This document shows positions 18,562 through 27,661 of a DNA stretch of 64,000 bases, one piece after another. The notes below the pieces were generated by a model, which was not told the origin of the DNA, ran no database searches, and saw only the letters and a program-made list of their open reading frames with translations. The stretch lies in contig NZ_AP022581.1 of the NCBI RefSeq assembly GCF_010731535.1, forward strand, positions 1,559,952 through 1,623,951, written 5' to 3'. The translations under genes and the position numbers were made by a program. Numbering within the stretch: the stretch's first letter is position 1; every line of letters begins with the position of its first letter. This DNA comes from Mycobacterium lacus (GTDB lineage: Bacteria; Actinomycetota; Actinomycetes; Mycobacteriales; Mycobacteriaceae).

Positions 18562-20125
18562 GATCCGAGGTCACCTCGACGACCTGGTCCCCGATCGCGA
18601 CCACGCGATCGCGATGACCGGCCACCACCACGGTCGCACCCGCGTGGGCGCGCTCGACTATGGCCCGCAACACCCGCTCCTCGGTGTGGGCGTCCAGGTG
18701 TGCGGTGGGCTCGTCGAGCAGCAGCACCGGGGCTGACGATCCGAGCGCCCGGGCCAGGCCGAGTCGCTGCCGCTGTCCTAGTGAGAGCCCGACGCCTCCG
18801 CGTCCCAGCATGGTATCGAGCCCTTCGGGTAGCTCGGCCAGCACCGCATCGAATCCGGCTGCTGCACAAGCGCTTTCAAGGTCCTCCACGTCGCCGAGCA
18901 GACGCAGATTGTCGCGCACGGTCCCCGGCACCAGCACCTGTCGCTGGGGCAACCAGGCCAACTGGCGCCACCAAGCGGCGGGCGCCAGCTCGGCGACGTC
19001 GACCCCGGCCACCGTGACTCGGCCCGACGACGGCACGGTGAGCCCGGCGATCGCCTCCAGCGTGGTGCTCTTGCCCGCGCCGTTCTGGCCGGTCAGCACC
19101 GTCACCCGGCCCGGCTCGATCGCTGCGGTCAGATCGTACGGGCAGCGGCCGTCTCGGCCGGCGACGCCGAGCTTTTCGAGACGGATCACCGCGCCGCGGG
19201 CGGTGACCGTCTGCCGTCCGGTCGTGGCGGGGCCCGGGTCGCCGAGGAGCGCGAACGCCGCGTCGGCCGCGGTCCGACCGTCCTGGGCGGCATGGAACTC
19301 GACACCGATGCGGCGCAGCGGCCAGTACACGTCGGGCGCCAACAACAAGACGGTCAGACCGGTGTCCAGGGTCATCTCGCCGAGCACCAGGCGAAGACCG
19401 ATGCCCACCGCGATCAGGGCCACGCCCAGTGTGGCCAGCAGTTCGAGCACCAGCGCCGACAGGAACGCGATCCGCAGCGTGGCCATCGCCGAACGCCGAT
19501 GGGCGGCACCGAGTTCGGCGATGCGGGCTTCCGGGCCGCGGGCCCGGCCCAGTGCCCGCAGCGTCGGGATACCGGCGATCAGATCCAGCAGCCGGGCCTG
19601 CAGGGTGGTCATGGCGGCCAGCGCGGCCTGTGATCGGTCGGCGGTGGCCAGTCCGATCAGCACCATGAAGACCGGTATCAGCGGTAGCGTGATCACCACG
19701 ATCAGCGTCGATTTCAGATCGTAAAGCGCGATCACCGCAACGGTGGCCGGGGTCAGGATCGCCGCGAGCAGCAAGGTGGGCAGGTATCCGGCGAAATACG
19801 GACGCAGGCCGTCGAGGCCGCGGGTGACTACCACGGAGGCGGCGTCCCGCTGTGCCGCCAGTTCACGAGGCTGACGGGCGGTCACCGCGGTGAGCACCTG
19901 ACCGGCGAGGTCGGCGATCACCGCGCTAGCCCCGCGTTGGCCGAGCCGCGCCTCAAGCCAGTGCGTCACCGCGCGGACGACCCACAGCGCCAACAGGATT
20001 GACAGCGACCCTAGCCAGCAGCGCACGTCGCGTGTCGAGGGATCGGTGATGATGCGTGCCACGATGCCCGCCAGCACGACGGCCGAGCCGACCGCGCAGC
20101 CCGAAATCACCACCCCACACGCCAC
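18536..20125 (-). CDS. cydD: ABC transporter CydD for cytochrome bd assembly
   Basis: This is the partner half transporter of CydC. The first ATG/GTG start gives 529 residues with membrane helices to about residue 290, Walker A TGQNGAGKST, signature LSLGQRQR, Walker B VLLLDEPTAHLD and switch AGHRD. The frame stays open upstream to about 20227 and encodes GPLDPRWWRASTALRRFLVA, which looks like the conserved amphipathic start of this family. That stretch holds no ATG, GTG or TTG, so the true start may be a rare codon (for example CTG). It lies 98 bp after cydB. Confidence 0.93.
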   Translation of the reverse strand: MACGVVISGCAVGSAVVLAGIVARIITDPSTRDVRCWLGSLSILLALWVVRAVTHWLEARLGQRGASAVIADLAGQVLTAVTARQPRELAAQRDAASVVVTRGLDGLRPYFAGYLPTLLLAAILTPATVAVIALYDLKSTLIVVITLPLIPVFMVLIGLATADRSQAALAAMTTLQARLLDLIAGIPTLRALGRARGPEARIAELGAAHRRSAMATLRIAFLSALVLELLATLGVALIAVGIGLRLVLGEMTLDTGLTVLLLAPDVYWPLRRIGVEFHAAQDGRTAADAAFALLGDPGPATTGRQTVTARGAVIRLEKLGVAGRDGRCPYDLTAAIEPGRVTVLTGQNGAGKSTTLEAIAGLTVPSSGRVTVAGVDVAELAPAAWWRQLAWLPQRQVLVPGTVRDNLRLLGDVEDLESACAAAGFDAVLAELPEGLDTMLGRGGVGLSLGQRQRLGLARALGSSAPVLLLDEPTAHLDAHTEERVLRAIVERAHAGATVVVAGHRDRVVAIGDQVVEVTSDHGARYASI

Positions 20126-20223
20126 CGCGGCGACCAGGAAGCGGCGCAGCGCCGTCGACGCCCGCCACCATCGCGGGTCCAGTGGGCCGCGGGCTTTCCG
20201 GCCGGCCAGCGCGTCGTGTGCGC

Positions 20224-21264
20224 TCAGGATGCGCGCCTCGCCAGACCGATCGGCGGGGGTATCCGTTCAGCCGAGATCCGTTGCCGGAAAACCCAGTACG
20301 TCCATCCTTGGTACGCCACCGTCAGCGGAGCGAAGATCGCCGTGACCCACGTCATGATCTTGAGGGTGTACGGGGTGGACGACGCGTTGTAGATCGTCAC
20401 ACTCCAGTCGCTGTTCAGCGTCGAGGGCACCAGGTTCGGGTACAGCGAGCCGAACAGCAGAACCACCACCCCCGCGACGACCAGCAAGGTGCAGGCGAAC
20501 GCCCACCCATCGGAAGCGCGGCGCCACACCAATGACACCGCCGCCAGCTGCGCGACCACCGCGACCCCCAGCGCCGCCCAAGTCCAGTCCTTGCCGTGCG
20601 CCAATTGCGTCCAAACCCCAAAGCCCGCAACCAATCCCGTTACGGGAATCGACAACCACACCGCGAATCGGTACGCGTCATCGCGGATCGAACCCGAGGT
20701 CTTCAACGCGACGAATACCGCACCGTAGAGCAGAAACAGTCCGGCGGTGGCCACACCGCCCAGCAGGGTGTAGGCGCTGAGCACATCGGTGAGCGACAGC
20801 TGGACGTGACCGTCGGCGTCCACCGGGAGTCCGCGGATCAAGATGGCGAACGCCACCCCCCACAGCACCGCGGGCAACCAGGACCCGGCGGCGATACCGA
20901 CGTCGGCCCAGCCCCGCCATGTCGAGTCGTCGACCTTGCCGCGCCATTCGATGGCCACCGCACGCAGGATCATGCCGAACAGGATCGCCAACAGCGGTAG
21001 GTACAACGTCGAGAACACGGTCGCGTACCAGCCGGGAAACGCGGCGAACATCCCCGCGCCCGCGGTGAGCAGCCAGACCTCGTTACCGTCCCAGACCGGG
21101 CCGATCGTGTTGAGCACCGCGCGCCGATTGGTTTCGGGGTCGCCCGAGCCGAACCGGGCGAACGGCTCCATCAACATGCCGACACCGAAGTCGAAGCCCT
21201 CGAGGACCAAGAAACCGAGGAACAGCACCCCGATGACACCGAACCACACTTGTTGCAGTCCCAC
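20224..21264 (-). CDS. cydB: Cytochrome bd ubiquinol oxidase subunit II
   Basis: This 346-residue, eight- or nine-helix subunit pairs with CydA in the high-affinity terminal oxidase that reduces oxygen with quinol. The N-terminus WFGVIGVLFLGFLVLEGFDF and GPVWDGNEVWLL are strongly conserved in CydB. It lies 40 bp after cydA in the cydABDC operon. The 3' end runs into the extended cydD frame. Confidence 0.97.
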   Translation of the reverse strand: MGLQQVWFGVIGVLFLGFLVLEGFDFGVGMLMEPFARFGSGDPETNRRAVLNTIGPVWDGNEVWLLTAGAGMFAAFPGWYATVFSTLYLPLLAILFGMILRAVAIEWRGKVDDSTWRGWADVGIAAGSWLPAVLWGVAFAILIRGLPVDADGHVQLSLTDVLSAYTLLGGVATAGLFLLYGAVFVALKTSGSIRDDAYRFAVWLSIPVTGLVAGFGVWTQLAHGKDWTWAALGVAVVAQLAAVSLVWRRASDGWAFACTLLVVAGVVVLLFGSLYPNLVPSTLNSDWSVTIYNASSTPYTLKIMTWVTAIFAPLTVAYQGWTYWVFRQRISAERIPPPIGLARRAS

Positions 21265-21304
21265 CGGTCAGCTCCCTTCGGGGTCAGTAGGCGGCCGATT
21301 GGCC

Positions 21305-22762
21305 TTAATAGGCGAACGACAGCGGCGCCACTTCGGCATCTTCGGGTGCCGGGGGCGCGACCGGTTCCGCGTCGTGTTCTTGCGGCCCTTCGACGATGTA
21401 GCGCTTGAGCAGCCAGCACCAGATGACCGCGAGCACCGCGTAGAGCAGCGTGAACGTCACCAGGGAGGTGACCACCATGCCGGAGGCGTGGTTTGAGACA
21501 CCGGCCGCGACGGTGAGCCGGACCTGCTGGTCACCGGTCGGATTGGGGACGACGATCCACGGCTGGCGGCCCATTTCGGTGAACACCCACCCGGCGCTGT
21601 TGGCCAGGAACGGTGTGGGAATGGTCAGCAGCGCCAGCCAGGAGAACCACCGCCGATCCGGGATTCGGCCGCCCCGGGTGAGCCAGAGCGCGATCAGTGC
21701 GAACAGCACCGGGATCGCCATCAACCCGATCATCGCGCGAAACGACCAGTAGGTGACGAACAGGTTGGGCCGGTAGTCGTTTGGTCCGAATCGTTGTTGG
21801 TAGTCCTGCTGGATGTTGCGCACACCCTGCAACGTCACGTCGTTGGTCCTGCCCTCGGCGAGGAACGGCAGCACGTAAGGCACCTCGATGACACGGGTGA
21901 GGCTGTCGCAGTTGTTCTGCCTGCCGACCGTCAGGATCGAAAAGTCCGGATCGGTCTGGGTATCACACAGTGATTCGGCCGACGCCATTTTCATCGGTTG
22001 CTGCTGGAACATCAGCTTGCCTTGGAGGTCACCGGTGAGGAACAGGCCGGCTGCGGCGGCCAGCGAGACCCAACAACCCAGGATGGTCGCGGGACGATAC
22101 ATGGCGCGGGTGCCGGGGCCAACGGTTGCGGTACGCGAACGGACCAGCCACCAGGCGCTGACCGCGGCCACGAACGTGCCCGCGGTCAACAACGCACCCA
22201 TGACGGTGTGTGAAAACGCCGCTAGCGCAGTGTTATTGGTGACCAGCGCGGCGATGCTGTGCAACTCGGCGCGGCCGGTCGCGGGGTTGTAATGGGCACC
22301 GACCGGGTGCTGCATGAACGAGTTCGCCGAGATGATGAAGAACGCGGATACGTTGACCCCGATCGCGACGATCCAGATGCAGGCCAGGTGCGCCAGGCGG
22401 GGCAACCTGGTCCAACCGAAGATCCACAGCCCGAGGAAGGTGGATTCGAAGAAGAAGGCCATCAGGCCCTCCATCGCCAGTGGGGCGCCGAAGATGTCGC
22501 CGACGAACCGGGAGTATTCGCTCCAATTCATACCGAACTGAAACTCCTGCACGATCCCCGTCGCCACCCCGATGGCGAAGTCGATCAAGAAGAGCTTGCC
22601 GAAGAACTTGGTGAGGCGATACCAGGCGGGGTTACCGGTGGCTACCCACACCGTCTGCATCACGGCGATCAAGGGAGCCAGCCCGATGGTCAGCGGCACG
22701 AAGATGAAGTGGTAGACGGTGGTGATACCGAACTGCCACCGCGAGATGTCGACGACATTCAT
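21305..22762 (-). CDS. cydA: Cytochrome bd ubiquinol oxidase subunit I
   Basis: This 485-residue subunit carries the three haems. The haem b595 ligand His is near residue 18 (TTVYHFIFVPL), the b558 ligand His lies in AAFSHTVMGA, and the b558 Met is in FTEMGRQPWIV, which also begins the quinol-binding Q-loop. The Q-loop region is of the short type. A TGTCATCTCCC region on the plus strand gives a GGGAGATGACAC ribosome site before the ATG. It is the first gene of cydABDC; the 106-bp gap before it shows no clear CRP site. Confidence 0.97.
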   Translation of the reverse strand: MNVVDISRWQFGITTVYHFIFVPLTIGLAPLIAVMQTVWVATGNPAWYRLTKFFGKLFLIDFAIGVATGIVQEFQFGMNWSEYSRFVGDIFGAPLAMEGLMAFFFESTFLGLWIFGWTRLPRLAHLACIWIVAIGVNVSAFFIISANSFMQHPVGAHYNPATGRAELHSIAALVTNNTALAAFSHTVMGALLTAGTFVAAVSAWWLVRSRTATVGPGTRAMYRPATILGCWVSLAAAAGLFLTGDLQGKLMFQQQPMKMASAESLCDTQTDPDFSILTVGRQNNCDSLTRVIEVPYVLPFLAEGRTNDVTLQGVRNIQQDYQQRFGPNDYRPNLFVTYWSFRAMIGLMAIPVLFALIALWLTRGGRIPDRRWFSWLALLTIPTPFLANSAGWVFTEMGRQPWIVVPNPTGDQQVRLTVAAGVSNHASGMVVTSLVTFTLLYAVLAVIWCWLLKRYIVEGPQEHDAEPVAPPAPEDAEVAPLSFAY

Positions 22763-22868
22763 GTGTCATCTCCCGGGACTGCGGGGAGCTAGCTGGTCAA
22801 CTACGACGAAGTGTAGTAGCCCGAACTGTTGAGCGCTACGGGCATTATCGCGTGCCGGATCGCGAGGC

Positions 22869-23441
22869 TTATCCGCCGAGCGTCTTCGAGGCCTTGCGGA
22901 TGCCGAACGACGAGCCGATCTCGCAGGCGCCGATGACCACGAGCCAGATGCCCACGACGATCGCCAGGGTGATGATCGACTCGAACGGCGCCGCTATCAC
23001 CACAATGCCGGCGATCAGGCTGATCACGCCGACGAAAATTGACCACCCTCGTCCCGGCAGAGCCGGATCGCTGATGGCGGAAACCGTGGTGGCGACCCCG
23101 CGGAAGATGAACCCGATGCCGATCCAGATGGCCAGCAAAAGGACCGCGTTGCCGAAATGGCGAAACGCCAGCACACCCAGAATCAGCGACGCCGCCCCGC
23201 TGATGAACAACAGGATGCGGCTTCCCGCCGAAACATGCAGGCTGAACGCGAACACGACCTGCGCGACACCGGTCATGATGAGGTAGACGCCGAACGCGAT
23301 CGCGGCAACCAGGACCGAGATGCCTGGCCACGCCAGCACCAGGACGCCGAGGACCAGCGAAAGGATTCCCGACAGCAGCGCGGATTTCCACAGATGCGGC
23401 AACAAGCGTGGGACAGGGCCCGAGACAAGTAGGGTTTCCAT
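22869..23441 (-). CDS. HdeD/DUF308 membrane protein (Rv1624c type)
   Basis: This 190-residue protein has six hydrophobic segments arranged as three helical hairpins of the DUF308/HdeD type, with the repeated pattern GILSLVLGVLVLAWPG, GAASLILGVLAF and GVISLIAGIVVIAAP. HdeD helps acid resistance in enterobacteria; the role here is unknown. ATG 23441 was chosen; an ATG six codons upstream (23459) is possible. It lies upstream of cydA on the same strand, as in M. tuberculosis. Confidence 0.88.
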   Translation of the reverse strand: METLLVSGPVPRLLPHLWKSALLSGILSLVLGVLVLAWPGISVLVAAIAFGVYLIMTGVAQVVFAFSLHVSAGSRILLFISGAASLILGVLAFRHFGNAVLLLAIWIGIGFIFRGVATTVSAISDPALPGRGWSIFVGVISLIAGIVVIAAPFESIITLAIVVGIWLVVIGACEIGSSFGIRKASKTLGG

Positions 23442-23479
23442 GTCACCAGTGTGACGCATGTGGCGATTTCGGTACAGAG

Positions 23480-24823
23480 TTAGACGTGAGCGGTTCGGGG
23501 TTCGTCGGCAAGCAGGTCGCCGGCTTCGTCGGGGACCCTGTCGGCCCCCTTGCGGCCGACGAGATACCACGTGCGCATGATGCCCTTCCCTTTGACGCTG
23601 ATGCGGCCCCGCTCCTGCAGTACAAATTCATCCTTCAGCCGCTCGTAGACCTCAGCGGGTACTTGAATCTGTCCCACCGAGTCGGTGGATTCCATCCGCG
23701 ACGCGACGTTGACCGCATCGCCCCATACGTCGTAGAAGAACCGGCGAGATCCCACGACGCCCGCAACCACGGGACCGGTGGCCAGGCCGACCCGCAGCGG
23801 CACCGAGCGGCCATGCGGATCCCTCAGCCCGGCGGCGACGTCGACCATGTCGAGCGCAAAGTCCGCCAGCGCCTGGACGTGGTCGGGTCGCGGCCGCGGA
23901 ACCCCGCTGACCACCATGTAGGAGTCGCCGCTGACCTTGATTTTCTCCAGCCCGTGCTGGTCCACTAGCGCGTCGAACGCGCTGTACAGGCGGTCCAGGA
24001 ACCGCACCAGGTCGGTCGGCGCGGTGCTGCTGGCGCGCTCGGTGAAGCCGACGATGTCGGCGAACAGAACCGAGGCCTCGTCGTACTTGTCGGCGATGAC
24101 GGTTCGCTCGGGTTCTTTGAGCCGCTCGGCGATGCTGGCCGGCAACATGTTGGCAAGCAGCGCCTCGGAACGTTGGTGCTCGGCTTCCATGATCGCCTCG
24201 GCGCGGGCGGTGTCGCGTAACGCGAACCACACCGTCGCGACCACCATCGCGCACGCGGAGACGGTGGTGAGAACGAAACCCACCGACTGGGCCCATGCCG
24301 GCTGCAGCCCGGTATCGCGGGGGACCGTGAACTCCAGTGTGATGATCAGACCCGCGGCAACCGCCGCCAGTCCTGCCGCGAGCACGATGTGTTCGATGCC
24401 GAGCAGCAGCACCACCAGACAGGCCCCGATCAGGAAGAAGAATTGAGAGCCCGAACCGGTGCCAACGTCCCAGCAGCTGGCGAAGATTGACACGTAGGCG
24501 GCGCCGATGAACGTCAGCGGCGCAACCAATTCCCCGTAGCGATGAAGTAGCGGGACGATCGCGAAGATCACCGCGGATGCGACGTTGATCGGCCCGATCT
24601 GCCAGGACCATGATCCGCTGACCAGTTGCACCAGGACGAAGGTCCCGCTCACCACCACCGCCAGCCATGCGGTGATGCTGAGTATGCGCTGCCTCCTCGA
24701 CACGATTTCGGCGTAGTGCTGACTGGGGGCGCGAGTTTGACTCCGCACAGCCGCGACACAATCCGGGTGTCGCGACGAACCGCCGAGCACTCCTGGTGGG
24801 GCACCGCATTTCTTAGCCGCCAC
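23480..24823 (-). CDS. cya: Membrane class III adenylyl cyclase, copy 1 (Rv1625c type)
   Basis: This 447-residue protein makes cAMP from ATP. Six membrane helices (residues about 47-202) precede the cyclase homology domain. All catalytic residues are present at the numbers known for Rv1625c: metal-binding Asp256 (LFADIVGFTE) and Asp300, adenine-specifying Lys296 (KIKVSGD) and Asp365 (DVWGDA), transition-state Asn372 and Arg376 (NVASRM). It should work as a homodimer, or possibly a heterodimer with the adjacent copy. It follows copy 2 by 46 bp on the same strand, so the two are likely co-transcribed. Confidence 0.95.
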   Translation of the reverse strand: MAAKKCGAPPGVLGGSSRHPDCVAAVRSQTRAPSQHYAEIVSRRQRILSITAWLAVVVSGTFVLVQLVSGSWSWQIGPINVASAVIFAIVPLLHRYGELVAPLTFIGAAYVSIFASCWDVGTGSGSQFFFLIGACLVVLLLGIEHIVLAAGLAAVAAGLIITLEFTVPRDTGLQPAWAQSVGFVLTTVSACAMVVATVWFALRDTARAEAIMEAEHQRSEALLANMLPASIAERLKEPERTVIADKYDEASVLFADIVGFTERASSTAPTDLVRFLDRLYSAFDALVDQHGLEKIKVSGDSYMVVSGVPRPRPDHVQALADFALDMVDVAAGLRDPHGRSVPLRVGLATGPVVAGVVGSRRFFYDVWGDAVNVASRMESTDSVGQIQVPAEVYERLKDEFVLQERGRISVKGKGIMRTWYLVGRKGADRVPDEAGDLLADEPRTAHV

Positions 24824-24869
24824 GGATCAAAGCCTAGCCGTTATCCAAAGCCGCAGCGTGACACCAAGG

Positions 24870-26204
24870 TCAGACGTGGGCAGTATGCTGTCGTTCGGCA
24901 GCCAATTTGCCGGCGTGGCCAACTGCCTTGCGACCGACGAGATAGCACGTGCGCATGACGCCTTTGCCTTTGACGTCGATGTGACCGCGCTCCTGCATCA
25001 CAAAGTCGTCCTTGAGGCGCTCGCAGACTTCATCGGACACTTGAACCCGCCCAATTGTGCCGGTGGATTCCATCCGGGACGCGACATTGACCGCGTCACC
25101 CCAGACGTCGTAGAAGAACCGGCGAGATCCCACGACACCGGCAGCCACGGGGCCGGTGGCCATGCCCACCCGCAGTGGTACCGAGCGGCCAAGTGGATCT
25201 TTGAGTTCGGCCGCAACAGCGGCCATGTCGAGCGCGAAGTCTGCCAGTGCGTGGACGTGGTCGGACCGCACCCGAGGAACCCCGCTGACCACCATGTAGG
25301 AGTCGCCGCTGACCTTGATCTTCTCCAGGTCGTACTTGTCCACCAACGCGTCGAAAGCGCCGTACAGCTGGTCCAGGAAACGGACGAGGTCGGCCGGTGC
25401 GGTGCTGCTGGCGCGCTCGGTGAAGCCGACGATGTCGGCGAACAGAACCGAGGCCTCGTCGTACTTGTCGGCGATGAGGTTTCGTCCGGGCTCCTTGAGG
25501 CGGTCGGCGATGCTGGCCGGCAAAATGTTGGCTAGCAAGGCCTCGGATCGCTCGTACTCGGCCTCCATGACCGCCTCAGCCCGAGCGGTGTCTCTTAGCG
25601 AGACCCACATCGCGGCGACCACTATCCCGCAGGCGGAGACGGTGGTGAGGACGAAGGCCAGTGACTCGACCCAGGCTGGCTCCAGCCCCGTATTGTTTGG
25701 AACCAGGAACTCGAGCGCGACGATCAAACCGGCGGCGACTGCCGCTAGTCCCACAGCCAAGGCGATGTATTCGATGCCCAGCAGCAGTACCACCAGCGAC
25801 GCTGCGACAAGCAAGAAGAACTGCGAGCCCAAACCGGTGCCCACATCCCAGCAGCTGGCAAAGATCGCGGCATAAGCGGCGCCGACAAGGGTGAGTGGCG
25901 CGACTAATCTTCCGGAGCGTCGAAGTAATGGGACAATGGCGAAAACTATCGCGGCGCTGACGTTGACCCATTCGAGTTGCGAGGACCACGCTCCGATTGC
26001 TAGTTGTACGACCACGAAGCCCAGGCTCACCGTTGCCGCCAGCACGGCGATGATGATGAGCACGCGTTCCCGGCGGGCTGCGGTTTCGGCGATGTGTTGG
26101 CTGCGGGCGCGGCTGCCAGCCCGCACGGCTCGGACACAGTCTGGACATCGCGACGAATCGTCCGGCAATCCCCCCGGCGGGGAACTGGCCCTTTTAGCCG
26201 CCAT
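24870..26204 (-). CDS. Membrane class III adenylyl cyclase, copy 2 (tandem paralogue)
   Basis: This 444-residue protein is a close paralogue of the gene directly downstream. It has the same six-helix membrane anchor and a complete catalytic domain: Asp257, Lys297, Asp301, Asp366, Asn373 and Arg377 correspond to the six catalytic residues of Rv1625c. The N-termini share the MAAK start and a Cys-Pro-rich lead (HPDC or CPDC), while the anchors diverge more than the cyclase domains. Bases 25399-25477 are identical to 24021-24099 of copy 1. M. tuberculosis has only one gene here. Confidence 0.94.
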   Translation of the reverse strand: MAAKRASSPPGGLPDDSSRCPDCVRAVRAGSRARSQHIAETAARRERVLIIIAVLAATVSLGFVVVQLAIGAWSSQLEWVNVSAAIVFAIVPLLRRSGRLVAPLTLVGAAYAAIFASCWDVGTGLGSQFFLLVAASLVVLLLGIEYIALAVGLAAVAAGLIVALEFLVPNNTGLEPAWVESLAFVLTTVSACGIVVAAMWVSLRDTARAEAVMEAEYERSEALLANILPASIADRLKEPGRNLIADKYDEASVLFADIVGFTERASSTAPADLVRFLDQLYGAFDALVDKYDLEKIKVSGDSYMVVSGVPRVRSDHVHALADFALDMAAVAAELKDPLGRSVPLRVGMATGPVAAGVVGSRRFFYDVWGDAVNVASRMESTGTIGRVQVSDEVCERLKDDFVMQERGHIDVKGKGVMRTCYLVGRKAVGHAGKLAAERQHTAHV

Positions 26205-26227
26205 GAATCAAAGCCTAAGCCGTTGAA

Positions 26228-26659
26228 TTGGGGCTTGCCCAGGCGTTGGGGAATTCGGCCGGGATCTGTCGGCCTCGTCGCGCGGTGCATTCGGTGCTGT
26301 CGCGATTCGGGATCTACGCACAGCGACGCTCACGACGTGGGACCTCGCAGGTGCCAATCCGGTTCGTGACCGAGGACGGCTTTCAGCTCGGACAATGGGT
26401 CAACACAGTACGGTCGCGGAAGAAAACCGGCTCATTACGTACCGAATACGCGAAACAACTGGAGGAACTTCCCCGTTGCACTTGGACACCCAAGGCGGAC
26501 AAATGGGGGCGCGCCGACGCGCTTCTGCCGGAGTACGTCAACGAGCCTCCAGCGCTGTTTCTTCCTCGGGTTTCGGTTGCCCCGTGGTGCTGCGACGGCG
26601 GCGAGGTCGGAAGGTCAGGCGGGTCGTTTGATCGTAAACGAGCCCGGCGCGCAACCTGA
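26228..26659 (+). pseudogene. Helicase-associated-domain fragment
   Basis: The 143-residue frame contains one copy of the helicase-associated domain: EDGFQLGQWVNTVRSRK followed by LRTEYAKQLEELPRCTWTP (coding bases about 26351-26520). Such domains occur in arrays at the end of large actinobacterial helicase-like proteins, often on plasmids or islands. Neither the helicase core nor a second repeat is present, and the C-terminal part is unrelated Arg-rich sequence. I read it as a fragment left by a mobile element. Confidence 0.65.
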
Positions 26660-26861
26660 TCGGATCAGGGACAATTCGTGGCCAGTGTCGGCGGCCGGGA
26701 TACCCAGCGCGGCGCAGATGTCGTCGTGGCGGACGTCGGTCGTGCGCCACAGCCGGGCGGCCACCGTGGCGATGGAGGGCCAGCAGCGTTGCAGCACCGG
26801 GATGATACCGGCAGCCGCCGCCGGGCCGCCGGCGGCATCGATCAGGTTGCGATCCTTTCGA
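26615..26861 (-). pseudogene. Truncated accessory ORF abutting the tRNA-Leu 3' end
   Basis: On the minus strand the frame encodes KDRNLIDAAGG, then RCWPSIATVAARLWRTTDVR, DDICAALGIPA and GCAPGSFTIKRPA before a stop. It begins without its own start within a few bases of the 3' end of the tRNA gene. The text has the compositional look of a real protein C-terminus from mycobacterial accessory DNA; I cannot name the family. Its place suggests the scar of an element that used the tRNA as attachment site. Confidence 0.45.
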
Positions 26862-26863
26862 CG

Positions 26864-26940
26864 TGGTGCCCTCGGTGGGATTCGAACCCACACTGGACGG
26901 GTTTTGAGTCCGTTTCCTCTGCCAGTTGGGATACGAGGGC
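26864..26940 (-). tRNA. tRNA-Leu (anticodon CAA)
   Basis: On the minus strand 74 bases fold as acceptor GCCCTCG/CGAGGGC, D-arm, anticodon arm with loop CTCAAAA (anticodon CAA, reading UUG), a 5-base variable loop and T-arm GTGGG-TTCGAAT-CCCAC. The discriminator is A and CCA is encoded (26864-26866). The variable loop is short, unlike the long arm of ordinary leucine tRNAs, and the closing pair of the anticodon stem is A-C. M. tuberculosis has a leucine tRNA at this place. Confidence 0.85.
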
Positions 26941-27040
26941 TTTGCATTCGGGGTCCGGCCTCCTACCTTAGAGGAGCCTCTTCCCGACTCGCCGCCCCCC
27001 AAGGTTCCTGATTGCAGCCGCCCACGACACAATGTCCGTC

Positions 27041-27655
27041 ATGACCGGCCCTACCACCGACGCCGATGCCGCCGTGCCACGCCGGGTCCTGATCGCGGAA
27101 GACGAAGCGCTCATCCGGATGGACCTGGCCGAGATGTTGCGAGAGGAGGGGTACGACATCGTCGGCGAGGCCGGCGACGGCCAGGAAGCCGTCGAGCTGG
27201 CCGAGCAGCATAGACCCGATCTGGTGATCATGGATGTCAAGATGCCGCGCCGCGACGGGATCGACGCCGCGTCGGAGATCGCCAGCAAACGTATCGCGCC
27301 GATCGTTGTGCTGACCGCGTTCAGCCAGCGTGACCTGGTCGAACGCGCACGCGATGCCGGGGCCATGGCCTATCTGGTGAAGCCGTTCACCGCCAGCGAC
27401 CTGGTCCCGGCCATCGAGTTGGCGGTCAGTCGGTTCAGCGAGATCACCGCGCTGGAACGCGAAGTCGCGACGCTTGCTGACCGGCTGGAGACCCGCAAGC
27501 TCGTCGAACGCGCCAAGGGCCTGCTGCAGGCCAATCAGGGCATGACCGAGCCGGAGGCGTTCAAGTGGATTCAGCGCGCCGCCATGGATCGCCGGACCAC
27601 CATGAAACGGGTCGCCGAAGTGGTCCTGGAAACCCTCGACACCCCTGCCGAGTAG
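27041..27655 (+). CDS. pdtaR: ANTAR-type response regulator PdtaR
   Basis: This 204-residue regulator has an N-terminal receiver domain with acidic pair EDE (residues 20-22), phospho-acceptor Asp65 in VIMDVKMP, the conserved Thr (LTAF) and Lys (YLVKPF). The C-terminal ANTAR domain (residues about 135-195, ERAKGLLQ and FKWIQRAAMDRR) binds paired hairpins in nascent RNA and prevents termination. Its partner kinase PdtaS is encoded elsewhere. ATG 27041 (MTGPTTDADA) matches the family; ATG 27032 would add three residues. Confidence 0.95.
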   Translation: MTGPTTDADAAVPRRVLIAEDEALIRMDLAEMLREEGYDIVGEAGDGQEAVELAEQHRPDLVIMDVKMPRRDGIDAASEIASKRIAPIVVLTAFSQRDLVERARDAGAMAYLVKPFTASDLVPAIELAVSRFSEITALEREVATLADRLETRKLVERAKGLLQANQGMTEPEAFKWIQRAAMDRRTTMKRVAEVVLETLDTPAE

Positions 27656-27661
27656 CTCCCG

